A stretch of DNA of 64,000 nucleotides, taken from positions 62,001 to 126,000 of the forward strand of contig NZ_JALOBS010000014.1 in NCBI RefSeq assembly GCF_023228165.1, in the 5' to 3' direction. The number at the start of each line of letters is the position of its first letter. Position 1 is the first letter of the stretch. The notes beneath the pieces were generated by a model. The model saw nothing but the letters and a program-made list of their open reading frames with translations. It did no database searches and was not told the origin of the DNA. Shown in pieces: positions 26,852 through 36,144 of this stretch. The translations under genes were made by a program, and so were the position numbers. The stretch comes from Methylomonas sp. Lineage in GTDB: Bacteria > Pseudomonadota > Gammaproteobacteria > Methylococcales > Methylomonadaceae.

Positions 26852-27285
26852 TGAAACCACACCGTAAACAACGATTGATGTTAATCGGCTTGATGCTGGC
26901 CGGTATCGGCTTGGCGGCGACATTCGCCCTGAAAGCCTTTAACGAAAATCTCATGTATTTTTTCTCGACCACCGATGTGGCGGAAGGTAAAGCGCCTGCA
27001 GATACACTAATTAGATTGGGCGGGATGGTCGTCAAGGGTAGCGTGGAACGGCCCGCTGCCGATCTGTTGGTGCGCTTCAAACTTAGCGATTTCAGCAAGG
27101 AAGTTACCGTGGAATACAGCGGCATTCTGCCGGATTTATTCAGGGAAGGGCAGGGCATCGTCGCCAAGGGGCGTCTGGATGATCGCGGTGTCTTCGTCGC
27201 AGAAGAAGTGCTGGCCAAACATGATGAAAACTACATGCCGCCGGAAGTGGCGGATAGTCTTAAAAAAGCCGCGGAGGCCAAATGA
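26848..27285 (+). CDS. ccmE: Periplasmic haem chaperone CcmE
   Basis: A 145-aa protein with one N-terminal membrane anchor (LMLIGLMLAGIGLAATFAL) and a periplasmic OB-fold. The haem-binding motif AKHDENYMPPEV contains the covalent histidine (H in KHDENY) and the nearby tyrosine ligand. It receives haem from CcmC and passes it to CcmF. Confidence 0.95.
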   Translation: MMKPHRKQRLMLIGLMLAGIGLAATFALKAFNENLMYFFSTTDVAEGKAPADTLIRLGGMVVKGSVERPAADLLVRFKLSDFSKEVTVEYSGILPDLFREGQGIVAKGRLDDRGVFVAEEVLAKHDENYMPPEVADSLKKAAEAK

Positions 27286-29231
27286 TTCCAGAAATCGGCC
27301 ACTTTGCATTGATTTTGGCCTTGTGCATGGCCATCGTGCAGGGCATTTTGCCAATGATTGGTGCTGCAAAAGGCATCGCCGGTTGGGTGCATGTCGCCAA
27401 ACCCGCGGCATTCGGGCAATTATTTTTCATGGCGCTTGCATACGGCTGTTTGACCTATAGCTGTATCGTGCACGATTTTTCGGTAGCCTATATTGCCCAG
27501 AACTCCAATACCGGTTTACCGTTTATTTATCTGGTATCCGGTGTTTGGGGCGCGCATGAAGGTTCTTTATTATTGTGGGCCTTAACTTTATCGATCTGGA
27601 CCGGGCTGGTGGCCCTGTTCAGCAAGCACATACCCGATGCCACTCTTGCCAGGGTTTTGGGTGTAATGGGGTTGGTCAGCGTCGGTTTTATCCTGTTTTT
27701 ACTGTTTACCTCCAACCCGTTTGCTCGCCTGTTTCCGGCTCCCGCCGAAGGGCGGGATTTGAATCCGTTATTGCAAGACCCCGGTCTAGCTATTCATCCA
27801 CCCATGCTATACATGGGATACGTGGGTTTTTCCGTGGCGTTCGCCTTTTCGATCGCCGCCTTGATCGAAGGCAAACTGGATGCCGCCTGGGCGCGCTGGT
27901 CGCGGCCCTGGACAAGCGTAGCCTGGATGTTTCTAACCATCGGTATTACCTTGGGCAGTTGGTGGGCTTATTACGAATTGGGTTGGGGCGGCTGGTGGTT
28001 CTGGGACCCGGTTGAGAACGCCTCCTTCATGCCCTGGCTGGTCGGCACCGCTTTGATTCATTCGCTGGCCGCCACCGAAAAACGCGGGGTATTTAAAACC
28101 TGGACCGTGTTATTGGCGATATTTGCTTTTTCCTTAAGTTTGCTGGGAACGTTTTTGGTGCGTTCCGGCGTGTTGACCTCGGTGCATGCTTTTGCCAGCG
28201 ACCCGGCTCGCGGGGTATTTATTCTGGTATTTTTAGCCGTAGTGGTGGGCGGCTCGTTATTACTGTATGCGATTCGGGCGCCGCAAGTGAAAAGCAGCGC
28301 CAGTTTCGAATTGGTGTCGCGAGAATCGGTGTTGTTAATCAACAATGTGTTACTGGTAGTAACCGCGGCCAGCATTTTATTAGGTACCTTGTATCCATTA
28401 GTGATCGATGCCTTGGGCTTGGGTAAATTATCGGTCGGTCCGCCGTATTTCAATGCTGTATTTATCCCGTTAATGGCACCTTTAGCCATTGTGGTGGGTT
28501 TTGGCATGTTGCTGCATTGGAAGCGCGACGATCTCCGAGCGGTGGGCAAACAGGTATGGTTGATGGCTTTGGTCTGTGTGATCATTGCCACTGCTTTGCC
28601 ATTGTTGATGCCTTTTTATTCCTGGGCCGCGGTATTGGGCTTAAGCCTGGCCCTGTGGACATTGGCGGTCACGGCGTTTGCTTTCAAGCAACGCCTGCAA
28701 AGCTGGTCATTCGAACGCTTAATACAAATCCCAGCCGGTTTCTACGGTATGACCGTGGCGCATATCGGCATTGCGGTATTCGTGGTCGGCATTACCATGA
28801 CCTCCGTGTACAGCATAGAACGCGATGTGCGCATGGCGCCCGGCGATACGCTGGACATGTCCGGTTATATCTTTAGCTTTAATGGCGTCAAGCAGACGGA
28901 TGGCCCCAACTACCGGGCCGAGCAAGGCTATCTGACAGTAACGCATAACGGAGAAACCGTGGCTGAATTGTCCCCGCAAAAACGCGTCTACCGTGTGCAA
29001 ACCATGCCCATGACCGAAGCCGCAATCGATGCAGGCCTGTTCCGTGATTTGTTCGTGGCGATCGGCGAACCCTTGGGCGAAGAAGGTGCTTGGAGTCTGC
29101 GCGTGTATTATAAATCTTTTATTCGCTGGATCTGGATGGGCGGTGTATTTATGGCGGTAGGCGGTTTGTTGGGCGCCATGGATAGACGCTATCGAATGCT
29201 CAACAAAAAAGCGGTGGCCGCGCATGCTTAA
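27282..29231 (+). CDS. ccmF: Cytochrome c haem lyase subunit CcmF
   Basis: A 649-aa membrane protein with about 14-15 TM helices that attaches haem to apocytochrome c. The WWD motif is GWGGWWFWDPVENASFMPWL, and PGLAIHPPMLYMGYVGF carries one of the conserved haem-ligand histidines. A periplasmic domain lies near the C-terminus before the last TM helix. It overlaps ccmE by ATGA and ccmG by eight bases. Confidence 0.95.
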   Translation: MIPEIGHFALILALCMAIVQGILPMIGAAKGIAGWVHVAKPAAFGQLFFMALAYGCLTYSCIVHDFSVAYIAQNSNTGLPFIYLVSGVWGAHEGSLLLWALTLSIWTGLVALFSKHIPDATLARVLGVMGLVSVGFILFLLFTSNPFARLFPAPAEGRDLNPLLQDPGLAIHPPMLYMGYVGFSVAFAFSIAALIEGKLDAAWARWSRPWTSVAWMFLTIGITLGSWWAYYELGWGGWWFWDPVENASFMPWLVGTALIHSLAATEKRGVFKTWTVLLAIFAFSLSLLGTFLVRSGVLTSVHAFASDPARGVFILVFLAVVVGGSLLLYAIRAPQVKSSASFELVSRESVLLINNVLLVVTAASILLGTLYPLVIDALGLGKLSVGPPYFNAVFIPLMAPLAIVVGFGMLLHWKRDDLRAVGKQVWLMALVCVIIATALPLLMPFYSWAAVLGLSLALWTLAVTAFAFKQRLQSWSFERLIQIPAGFYGMTVAHIGIAVFVVGITMTSVYSIERDVRMAPGDTLDMSGYIFSFNGVKQTDGPNYRAEQGYLTVTHNGETVAELSPQKRVYRVQTMPMTEAAIDAGLFRDLFVAIGEPLGEEGAWSLRVYYKSFIRWIWMGGVFMAVGGLLGAMDRRYRMLNKKAVAAHA

Positions 29232-29763
29232 ACTGAAATTCTTATTGCCGCTGCTTTTGTTTGTAATGCTGGCTGTGTTTCTGGCGGTGGGCCTGCGGTT
29301 GAACCCCAAAGATATTCCTTCGCCTTTAATTGACAAACCGGCACCGGCCTTTTCGTTACCGATCCTGGCAACACCCGAGAAAACCTTATCCCAACAGGAT
29401 TTGAAGGGCAGGGTATGGCTGTTGAATGTGTGGGCGTCCTGGTGTGTTTCCTGCCGTCAGGAACATCCATTGTTATTGGAATTAGCCAAACTTAAACGGG
29501 CGACCATCGTCGGCCTGAATTATAAAGACCAAGCCCAAGCCGCCGGTCAATGGCTGCAACAATTGGGTAATCCTTATGACACCAGTATCATGGATGCCGA
29601 CGGCAGAGTCGGTATAGATTACGGGGTGTACGGCGTACCGGAAACCTTTGTGGTCGACAAACGCGGCGTGATTCGCTACAAACATACCGGTCCGGTGGAA
29701 CCCGGCGACATTGAGCGAATTTTCCTGCCATTATTGCAAACATTGAACCAGGAACCGGCATGA
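29224..29763 (+). CDS. ccmG: Thiol:disulfide interchange protein CcmG (DsbE)
   Basis: A 179-aa membrane-anchored thioredoxin-fold protein. The anchor spans about residues 5-25; the active site is WASWCVSCRQEH, and GVYGVPETFVVD carries the cis-proline. It keeps apocytochrome CXXCH cysteines reduced, working with CcmH. The active-site dipeptide between the cysteines is Val-Ser rather than the more common Pro-Thr or Glu-Pro. Confidence 0.94.
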   Translation: MLKLKFLLPLLLFVMLAVFLAVGLRLNPKDIPSPLIDKPAPAFSLPILATPEKTLSQQDLKGRVWLLNVWASWCVSCRQEHPLLLELAKLKRATIVGLNYKDQAQAAGQWLQQLGNPYDTSIMDADGRVGIDYGVYGVPETFVVDKRGVIRYKHTGPVEPGDIERIFLPLLQTLNQEPA

Positions 29764-30218
29764 ACAAAGTTATAACCTTGGTTTTATGCCTGCTGGCCCT
29801 GCCGGGGTGGGCGGTGGTCGAATACCATCCGTTCGAGGACCCGAATAAAGAGCAGGCCTACCAAACCCTGATCTCCGAGCTGCGTTGTCTGGTATGTCAA
29901 AACCAAACCATCGCCGATTCGAATGCCGACTTAGCCAAGGATTTACGCCAACAGGTTTACGACATGCTGCAGCAGGGTAAATCGCAACAAGACGTAGTGG
30001 ACTTTATGACCCGGCGCTATGGCGATTTTGTCATGTACCGACCGGCCTTAACTATGAAAACCGGTTTGTTATGGCTGGGACCTATCGCATTTTTATTGAT
30101 AGGCATTGTGACGGTTGTGTTGCTGACCCGGCACAAAAAGGCAGCGGCACAAACGGCTTTGAATAGCCAGCAACAAACCAGGCTCAACGAATTATTGCAA
30201 CAAGGTGAAGAGGATTGA
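29760..30218 (+). CDS. ccmH: Cytochrome c-type biogenesis protein CcmH
   Basis: A 152-aa protein with a signal peptide, the CcmH active site LRCLVCQNQTIADSNADLA and a single C-terminal TM helix (GLLWLGPIAFLLIGIVTVVLL). It reduces the apocytochrome disulfide after or together with CcmG. The N-terminal region alone corresponds to CcmH of three-gene systems; the TPR part is the separate ccmI that follows. Confidence 0.94.
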   Translation: MNKVITLVLCLLALPGWAVVEYHPFEDPNKEQAYQTLISELRCLVCQNQTIADSNADLAKDLRQQVYDMLQQGKSQQDVVDFMTRRYGDFVMYRPALTMKTGLLWLGPIAFLLIGIVTVVLLTRHKKAAAQTALNSQQQTRLNELLQQGEED

Positions 30219-31414
30219 ATACGCTATTTTGGTTAATTGTTGCCGGCCTGATTTTAGCGGCACTGGCAATGCTGGTGCCGGCATTATTGAAAAAACAATT
30301 GCCGGTTGATGACGAGCATCAACAACGCAATATTAACATCGCCCGTCAGCGTTTGGCGGAACTAGAACAACAGTTACGGGAAGGTGTTCTGACTCAAACT
30401 CAATTTAATGAGCAATATACCGAACTGCAATTGATATTGAATGACGATATAGAGGCGGCCATTAACGCACAGCCTTCGAATCAACAGGGCAGGTGGGTTA
30501 TTCCGATGCTGGCCGTGTTAATTCCTTGCCTAAGTCTGTTGATTTATTTGCTTCTGGGCGACACCAATGCCTTGAGTAAGGCGGAACTGCAGGCCAATGA
30601 AAGCAAAGCGGCGGAAAATATTGCGCAAATGATAGGCAAATTGGAGCAACGCTTGCAACAACAACCGGACGATATCGAAGGCTGGAAAGTGCTGGGCCGT
30701 TCCTATAGCTATTTGCAGCAATATCAGCAGGCCGCCGAGGTATATGCCAAGCTACACAACAGCCTGCCGGACGATACCGACGTGCAATTACAGTATGCCA
30801 ATAATCTGGCCATGTCGCGCGGCGGTCGGATGACGGGCGAACCGGCGCAGTTGATCGGCGAAGTTTTAGAAAAACAACCTGATAACGCTACCGCCTTATG
30901 GTTAGGCGGGGTGGCAAAAGCCGAACAAGGCGACTTTAAGCTGGCCAAGCAATATTGGGAAAAACTGGCATCCTTGCTGCCGGCGGATTCTGAATCGTTG
31001 CAGCAAGTACAGCAAATGCTGGTTGCCTTGGACGCGGAGCTGGCCAAAAATACCGCTGCCGTAGCCGGTATGGATATTCAGGTGGCGGTCGATATCGATC
31101 CCGCCTTAAAAACCAAGTTAGCCGCCAACAGCACCGTGTTTATATATGCCCAAGCCGTAACTGGCCCCAAAATGCCGTTGGCCATCGTGCGTAAGCAGTT
31201 AGCGGATTTACCGCTAAAGCTGGTTTTGAACGATAGTATGGCAATGCAAGCCAGCACGCATTTAGGCCAATATCAGCAACTCAGAATCGTTGCGCGGGTG
31301 TCGCAATCGGGGCAAGCCATGTCTCAGCCCGGAGACCTGATTGGCAGCACGGAACTCTCCCAGCCATTTGCTCAGCAAGTGGCTAGCGTATTAATTAACC
31401 AAGAAGTTAAATAA
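30215..31414 (+). CDS. ccmI: Cytochrome c-type biogenesis protein CcmI (TPR)
   Basis: A 399-aa apocytochrome chaperone. Two TM helices (about residues 3-22 and 90-108) flank a cytoplasmic leucine-zipper-like loop (NIARQRLAELEQQLREG). The periplasmic part has TPR-type helices (DDIEGWKVLGRSYSYLQQY, ATALWLGGVAKAEQGDF) and a C-terminal beta domain. It starts with TTG at 30215, which overlaps the ccmH stop (TTGA); no ATG lies nearby, and the first TM helix begins immediately after. Confidence 0.93.
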   Translation: MNTLFWLIVAGLILAALAMLVPALLKKQLPVDDEHQQRNINIARQRLAELEQQLREGVLTQTQFNEQYTELQLILNDDIEAAINAQPSNQQGRWVIPMLAVLIPCLSLLIYLLLGDTNALSKAELQANESKAAENIAQMIGKLEQRLQQQPDDIEGWKVLGRSYSYLQQYQQAAEVYAKLHNSLPDDTDVQLQYANNLAMSRGGRMTGEPAQLIGEVLEKQPDNATALWLGGVAKAEQGDFKLAKQYWEKLASLLPADSESLQQVQQMLVALDAELAKNTAAVAGMDIQVAVDIDPALKTKLAANSTVFIYAQAVTGPKMPLAIVRKQLADLPLKLVLNDSMAMQASTHLGQYQQLRIVARVSQSGQAMSQPGDLIGSTELSQPFAQQVASVLINQEVK

Positions 31415-32793
31415 TGGATCAATCAATCAAATTTGACCTGCATCTGATCAGTCGCTACGACAAAGCCGGCCCCCGTTACACCTCGTATCCCACCGCGTTG
31501 GAATTACACGAGGGTTTCGGCGAAGCGGAATATCGTCAGCAACTAAGCAAGTCCAATGCGGTCGGCGGGCCGTTGTCGCTGTACTTCCATATCCCATTTT
31601 GCGACACGGTGTGTTTTTACTGCGCTTGCAACAAAATAATCACCAAAAACCGCGCCCATTCAGCACCGTACCTGGATAATTTATGTAAGGAAATCGCCAT
31701 GCAAGGTGCGTTGATCGATAAACATCGCAAAGTGAATCAGCTGCACTGGGGGGGTGGTACACCGACTTTTTTAAGTTACGAACAAATGAAACGGTTGATG
31801 GACGCAACCCGCGAGTACTTCAATTTACACGATGACGATAGCGGCGAATATTCCATTGAGGTCGATCCGCGCGAAACCGACGACAAAACCATCGCCCAGC
31901 TGCGTGAACTGGGTTTCAACCGTATCAGCCTGGGCTTGCAGGACTTCGATCCCGAGGTGCAAAAAGCCGTCAACCGCTTACAAAGCAAAGAGCAAACCTT
32001 TGCCGTACTGGAGTCCGCGCGCAAGGAAGGCTTCCGTTCCACCAATATCGATTTGATCTACGGCTTGCCGTTGCAAACCGAACAGACTTTTGCCAGAACC
32101 CTGGAGCAAGTTTTGACGTATGCGCCGGATCGCTTTTCGATCTTCAATTACGCGCACATGCCCAGCCGCTTTAAAACCCAACGCCAAATCAATGAGGCCG
32201 ATTTGCCCAGCCCCGCGGTAAAACTGGAAATATTGCAAATGGTCGGCCAGAAACTAACCGATGCCGGCTATGTTTATATCGGTATGGATCATTTCGCCAA
32301 ACCGGACGACGAACTGGCGGTAGCCCAGCGCGAAGGTAAGCTGTACCGCAATTTTCAAGGCTATTCAAGCCATTCCGATTGTGATTTGGTGGGGTTTGGG
32401 GTGACCTCCATCGGCCGGGTCGGCGATGCCTATATGCAAAACCACAAGGAACTGGAGCAATACCAGCAGGCCATTTCGGCAGGCCGCTTGCCGGTGTTTA
32501 GGGGCGTGGAGCTCGATGCCGACGATAATGTACGCCGTGCCGTTATCACGCAATTGATTTGCCATTTCGATTTAACCTTCAGCAAAATCGAACAGCAATT
32601 CAATATCATGTTTGCGGATTATTTTACCGCCGAATTGAATCATCTTGAAACCATGCAAAACGACGGTCTAATCCGTTTGGATGATACTGGTATAAAAGTT
32701 CAGCCGGCGGGCCGTTTGTTGATTCGAAACATTTGCATGGTGTTCGACAAATATCTGGCGCAAAAGCAGCAGCAGTTTTCCCGCGTCATTTGA
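31414..32793 (+). CDS. hemN: Oxygen-independent coproporphyrinogen III oxidase HemN
   Basis: Radical-SAM enzyme that makes protoporphyrinogen IX without oxygen. The 4Fe-4S cluster motif is YFHIPFCDTVCFYCAC, followed by LHWGGGTPTFL, EVDPRETD and YSSHSDCDLVGFG. At 459 aa it is full length. It overlaps the end of ccmI by one base, so haem synthesis and haem attachment genes form one transcription unit. Confidence 0.95.
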   Translation: MDQSIKFDLHLISRYDKAGPRYTSYPTALELHEGFGEAEYRQQLSKSNAVGGPLSLYFHIPFCDTVCFYCACNKIITKNRAHSAPYLDNLCKEIAMQGALIDKHRKVNQLHWGGGTPTFLSYEQMKRLMDATREYFNLHDDDSGEYSIEVDPRETDDKTIAQLRELGFNRISLGLQDFDPEVQKAVNRLQSKEQTFAVLESARKEGFRSTNIDLIYGLPLQTEQTFARTLEQVLTYAPDRFSIFNYAHMPSRFKTQRQINEADLPSPAVKLEILQMVGQKLTDAGYVYIGMDHFAKPDDELAVAQREGKLYRNFQGYSSHSDCDLVGFGVTSIGRVGDAYMQNHKELEQYQQAISAGRLPVFRGVELDADDNVRRAVITQLICHFDLTFSKIEQQFNIMFADYFTAELNHLETMQNDGLIRLDDTGIKVQPAGRLLIRNICMVFDKYLAQKQQQFSRVI

Positions 32794-32801
32794 TTTTCCC
32801 G

Positions 32802-32840
32802 ATCCCAACCAACCTAGAACAGGAAAACCGAGGTTGGGAT
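32802..32840 (+). terminator. Hairpin after hemN
   Basis: ATCCCAACC (32802-32810) pairs perfectly with GGTTGGGAT (32832-32840) across a 21-base loop, nine bases after the hemN stop. No T-run follows, so it may be an mRNA 3'-end stabiliser or a Rho-assisted end rather than a classical terminator. Confidence 0.45.
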
Positions 32841-32963
32841 GATCGAAGGCACTCAGAAACTAGAACGTACGCCACAAGCCCAGCCCACTTACTTCGCATA
32901 ATGTATATTATGTTAAATTGAATAAATATTTATATCACCTAATGCTGATGTGTTATATTTACC

Positions 32964-32982
32964 TTTAATGAGAACCATTATT
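32964..32982 (+). promoter_or_regulatory. Fur box upstream of feoABC
   Basis: TTTAATGAGAACCATTATT matches the 19-base Fur consensus GATAATGATAATCATTATC at 14 positions, as counted by eye. It lies 27 bases before the feoA start, where bound Fe2+-Fur would block transcription. This fits iron-repressed ferrous uptake. Confidence 0.75.
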
Positions 32983-33008
32983 AATACCCTTTTAGCTACA
33001 GGCCGCAT

Positions 33009-33242
33009 ATGATGACTTCATTAAAGATGCTGGCGACCGGCGATTCTGGTCGTATCGTGGGTTTTGATCAGGCTGGCAGTGCTTATCGGAAAAAATTGCT
33101 GGCGATGGGATTAACGCCGGGAACTGAGTTCACCATCACCCGCTTCGCACCCATGGGTGATCCGGTGGAAATCAAACTACGCGGTTTTTCGTTATCTTTA
33201 CGTAAAAACGAAGCCTCGGTTTTAATGATAGAAAAGCTATGA
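33009..33242 (+). CDS. feoA: Ferrous iron transport protein FeoA
   Basis: A 77-aa SH3-like protein with typical FeoA residues: SGRIVGF, KKLLAMGLTPGTEFTITR and PVEIKLRGFSLSLRKNEA. It is thought to bind and regulate FeoB. The start at 33009 has an immediately following second ATG. Its stop overlaps the FeoB start by four bases. Confidence 0.94.
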   Translation: MMTSLKMLATGDSGRIVGFDQAGSAYRKKLLAMGLTPGTEFTITRFAPMGDPVEIKLRGFSLSLRKNEASVLMIEKL

Positions 33243-35548
33243 GTTATGCTTTTACTGTCGGCGTCGTCGGTAATCCCAATTGCGGAAAAACCACGCTGTT
33301 TAATGCGTTAACAGGTTCCCGGCAGCATGTCGGCAATTGGCCGGGGGTCACTGTCGAGAAAAAAACCGGTGAATACCAATTTCAAGGCGAACGCATTGTG
33401 GTCGTCGACTTACCTGGTACCTATTCCTTAGAAGCCGACGATGACAGCGTGTCCCTGGATGAAAAAGTTGCCCGCGATTATGTTGCCTCCCGGCAAGCCA
33501 ATCTGATCATCAATATAATTGATGCCTCAAATATAGAACGCAATCTTTATCTAACCTCGCAACTGATTGAGATGCGTGTGCCGATGATTATTGTCTTGAA
33601 TATGATGGATGCCGTTAAAAAGCGCGGTATTAAAATTGATCTCGACGCGTTGTCCGCACAAATGTCATGTGCTGTTGTCGCGGTTGTTGCCGCTACTGGG
33701 CAAGGTTTAAAGGAGCTGCGCGAAACTATTTATTACGCCTGCCATAACCCAACTGTTCCCGATTTAACCGTTACCTATCATGCGGCAATAGAATAAGCGG
33801 CCGCTGAATTGGAGCTTGAATTAGCTGCTCATAAAGATCAGTATGATTTGCGCTGGCTGGCCTTGCGCCTATTAGAAAATGACACCTTGGCCAAACAACT
33901 GGCGGGTCCGCATTTGCAAGCAAGCGCCGAAACATTACGCCAAACCATAGAAACACAAACGGACGATGAAATCGATATTCTGGCCGCGGATGCCCGCTAT
34001 GGCTTGGTGAATCGGCTGGTAAAGGCATCAGTTTGCAAACTCAATGAAGTGTCCCGTCATACCACCGAACAAATCGATGCAGTGGTGTTAAACCGTTTTC
34101 TCGGCATACCGGTTTTCTTGCTGGTCATGTATGCCATGTTCATGTTCACCATTAATATTGGCAGCGCCTTTGTCGACTTTTTTGATCAGGCTGTAGGTGC
34201 TTTGCTGGTCGATGGGGTAAGCAACCTCCTTTCTGCCATGAGCTGGCCCGATTGGCTAGTGGTTTTAATCAGTAACGGCATCGGCGGCGGCATTCAAGTT
34301 GTTGCTACATTTATCCCGATCGTAGGATTTCTTTTCATCTTTTTATCGGCGCTGGAAGATTCAGGCTATATGTCCAGGGCGGCATTTGTCATGGATCGCT
34401 TCATGTGCATAATTGGTCTGCCCGGTAAATCCTTTGTGCCAATGATTGTGGGTTTCGGCTGTAACGTACCGGCCATCATTGCGACGCGTACCCTGGATAA
34501 TCAACGTGACCGGATATTAACCAACCTGATGAATCCGTTTATGTCCTGCGGCGCTCGTTTGCCGGTTTACGCCTTATTTGCGGCGGCCTTTTTTCCGGTT
34601 GGCGGCCAAAACCTGGTTTTCGGTCTTTATCTGTTCGGCATACTGGTGGCGGTCTTCACCGGTCTGATTATGCGGCACACCTTGTTGCAAGGCGAACCTA
34701 CCCCGTTCTTGATGGAACTACCCACTTATCACCTGCCCACCCTGCGCGGCATTTACATCAAAACCTGGGACAGGCTGAAAACCTTTATTTTTAACGCCGG
34801 CAAAGTAATCGTGCCGATGGTCTTGGTACTCAATATACTCAATTCATTGGGTACGGACGGTAGTTTCGGGCAGGAGAACAGCGAAAAATCGGTACTGAGC
34901 CAGATAGGCCGAGTGTTAACACCGGTATTCCAACCCATGGGTATCCATGAAGACAACTGGCCGGCAACCGTCGGCATTTTTACCGGAGTGCTGGCCAAAG
35001 AAGCCGTTGTCGGTACCTTGGATGCGCTATACAGTCAAATGGCGGCTGACGCCGAGCAAGCGGATGAACAAGCCTTCGACTTGCAGCAGGCGTTGTTGGC
35101 GGCCTGCCGGACCGTTCCCGATAATTTGGCTGAAATAGCCGACAGATTACTGGATCCGCTGGGATTGGGCATTGCCAATGTCAATGATGTGACTGCGGCG
35201 GCCGAGCAACAGGAAGTTAAAATAGCCACTTTCGGCGTCATGCAAAATCAATTTGATGGCCAAGTGGGCGCCTTTGCCTATTTATTGTTTATTTTACTTT
35301 ATGCCCCCTGCGTGGCGGCCACCGCGGCTATTTATAAAGAAACCAGTCCCGGCTGGACACTATTCGTGGTGAGTTGGACCACCTTTCTAGCCTACCTGAC
35401 TGCAACGCTGTTTTATCAAGGTATGACATTTGCCGAGCATCCCGCCACCGCCAGCTTCTGGTTTGCCTTATTAATACTGATGTTCGTCAGCATAATATCG
35501 CTGTTGCGTTTTTATGGTGTTCGCCAACATACTGGAGTAGTGTCATGA
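33239..35548 (+). pseudogene. feoB: Ferrous iron transporter FeoB, interrupted by an in-frame TAA
   Basis: Fe2+ permease with a cytoplasmic G domain. The N-terminal part has G1 GNPNCGKTT, G3 DLPGTYSL and G4 NMMD. After residue 185 (YHAAIE) the frame hits TAA at 33794-33796, then continues in the same frame with AAAELELELAAHKDQYDLRW and the complete membrane domain (GCNVPAIIATRTLDNQRDR, GFTGVLAKEAVVG-like segment) to 35548. Without the stop the protein would be 769 aa, normal for FeoB. TAA differs from CAA (Gln) by one base. No ribosome-binding site precedes the only near restart (TTG 33809). As read, a free G domain would be made and the channel probably not. A sequencing error or stop readthrough are alternatives. 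Confidence 0.88.
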
Positions 35549-35766
35549 TTCTGTCTGATTTGCGTAATTATCTACAAGAGAAACGCCGGGTCACGCTGAA
35601 CGATTTGGTATTGCATTTTCATGTCGATGCCAACGCATTGCGCGGCATGCTGGGAAAATGGATCAGTAAAGGCAAGGTGCGGATATCGCCAGTCGGCATC
35701 AGTTGCAGCACCAGTTGTTGCAAATGCGATCCGCTATTGACCGAAATTTACGAATGGGTGGAATGA
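35545..35766 (+). CDS. feoC: FeoC-like winged-helix regulator
   Basis: A 73-aa protein that begins MILSDLRNYLQEKRRVTLND, a winged-helix DNA-binding or protease-protecting fold, and has a cysteine cluster CSTSCCKC near residues 54-61 that could hold an iron-sulfur cluster. FeoC stabilises or regulates FeoB in enterics. ATG 35545 overlaps the feoB stop (ATGA); the open frame extends upstream but that part lies inside feoB. Confidence 0.85.
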   Translation: MILSDLRNYLQEKRRVTLNDLVLHFHVDANALRGMLGKWISKGKVRISPVGISCSTSCCKCDPLLTEIYEWVE

Positions 35767-35775
35767 TACGGGACA

Positions 35776-35795
35776 AGCAGGATCTTTACCCTGCT
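35776..35795. terminator. Hairpin between convergent feoC and a hypothetical gene
   Basis: AGCAGG (35776-35781) pairs with CCTGCT (35790-35795) over an 8-base loop, ten bases after the feoC stop. No strong T-run follows on either strand; it probably serves as a weak shared end. Confidence 0.35.
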
Positions 35796-35810
35796 CCCCT
35801 CGGTTTCGAT

Positions 35811-36098
35811 CTATTTATCAGCCAGCCAACCTTGTAAGGCCTCAATTATTTCCTGAGCTTGTTTTTCGCTGGAAATATTGAATTTGGATTTTTGCTGGTA
35901 TTCGCCGTTACGCTTTTGATAACGGCGAATACTGAATCTGTCCTGACTATATTGTTCCTTGCTGGGCTCCCAGTCCTGATAGCGGTAAATGACCGTTGCC
36001 CAGGCACCCTTGCTTAAGACCTTTTTATCCAGTTCCTTGACGGTTTCAATGCCGCCATCTTCGTAGCGGATCGTTAATTCTTCTACAGTTTCTGCCAT
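35811..36098 (-). CDS. Conserved hypothetical protein
   Basis: A 95-aa soluble protein beginning MAETVEELTIRYEDGGIETV. It is rich in charged and aromatic residues (ATVIYRYQDWEPSKEQYSQD) and ends in an amphipathic helix (EKQAQEIIEALQGWLADK). No family is recognised. ATG 36098 is preferred to the longer frame from 36227, which would overlap the beta-propeller gene. It is the third gene of a leftward run with the MxaD-like and beta-propeller genes, 46 bases after the latter. Confidence 0.65.
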   Translation of the reverse strand: MAETVEELTIRYEDGGIETVKELDKKVLSKGAWATVIYRYQDWEPSKEQYSQDRFSIRRYQKRNGEYQQKSKFNISSEKQAQEIIEALQGWLADK

Positions 36099-36144
36099 CG
36101 TATTCTCAAAGTGATTAATTCGCCGCGCAGTGTACCATAAGCAA

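Noticed and set aside
33797..33804. GCGGCCGC (NotI site) right after the feoB stop
   Set aside because: An 8-base motif expected by chance in Ala-rich coding sequence; the reading continues naturally as Ala-Ala-Ala, so it is not evidence of cloning.
33809..35548. A separate gene for the FeoB membrane domain starting at TTG 33809
   Set aside because: Same frame as the upstream part and no ribosome-binding site; an interrupted feoB is the simpler reading.
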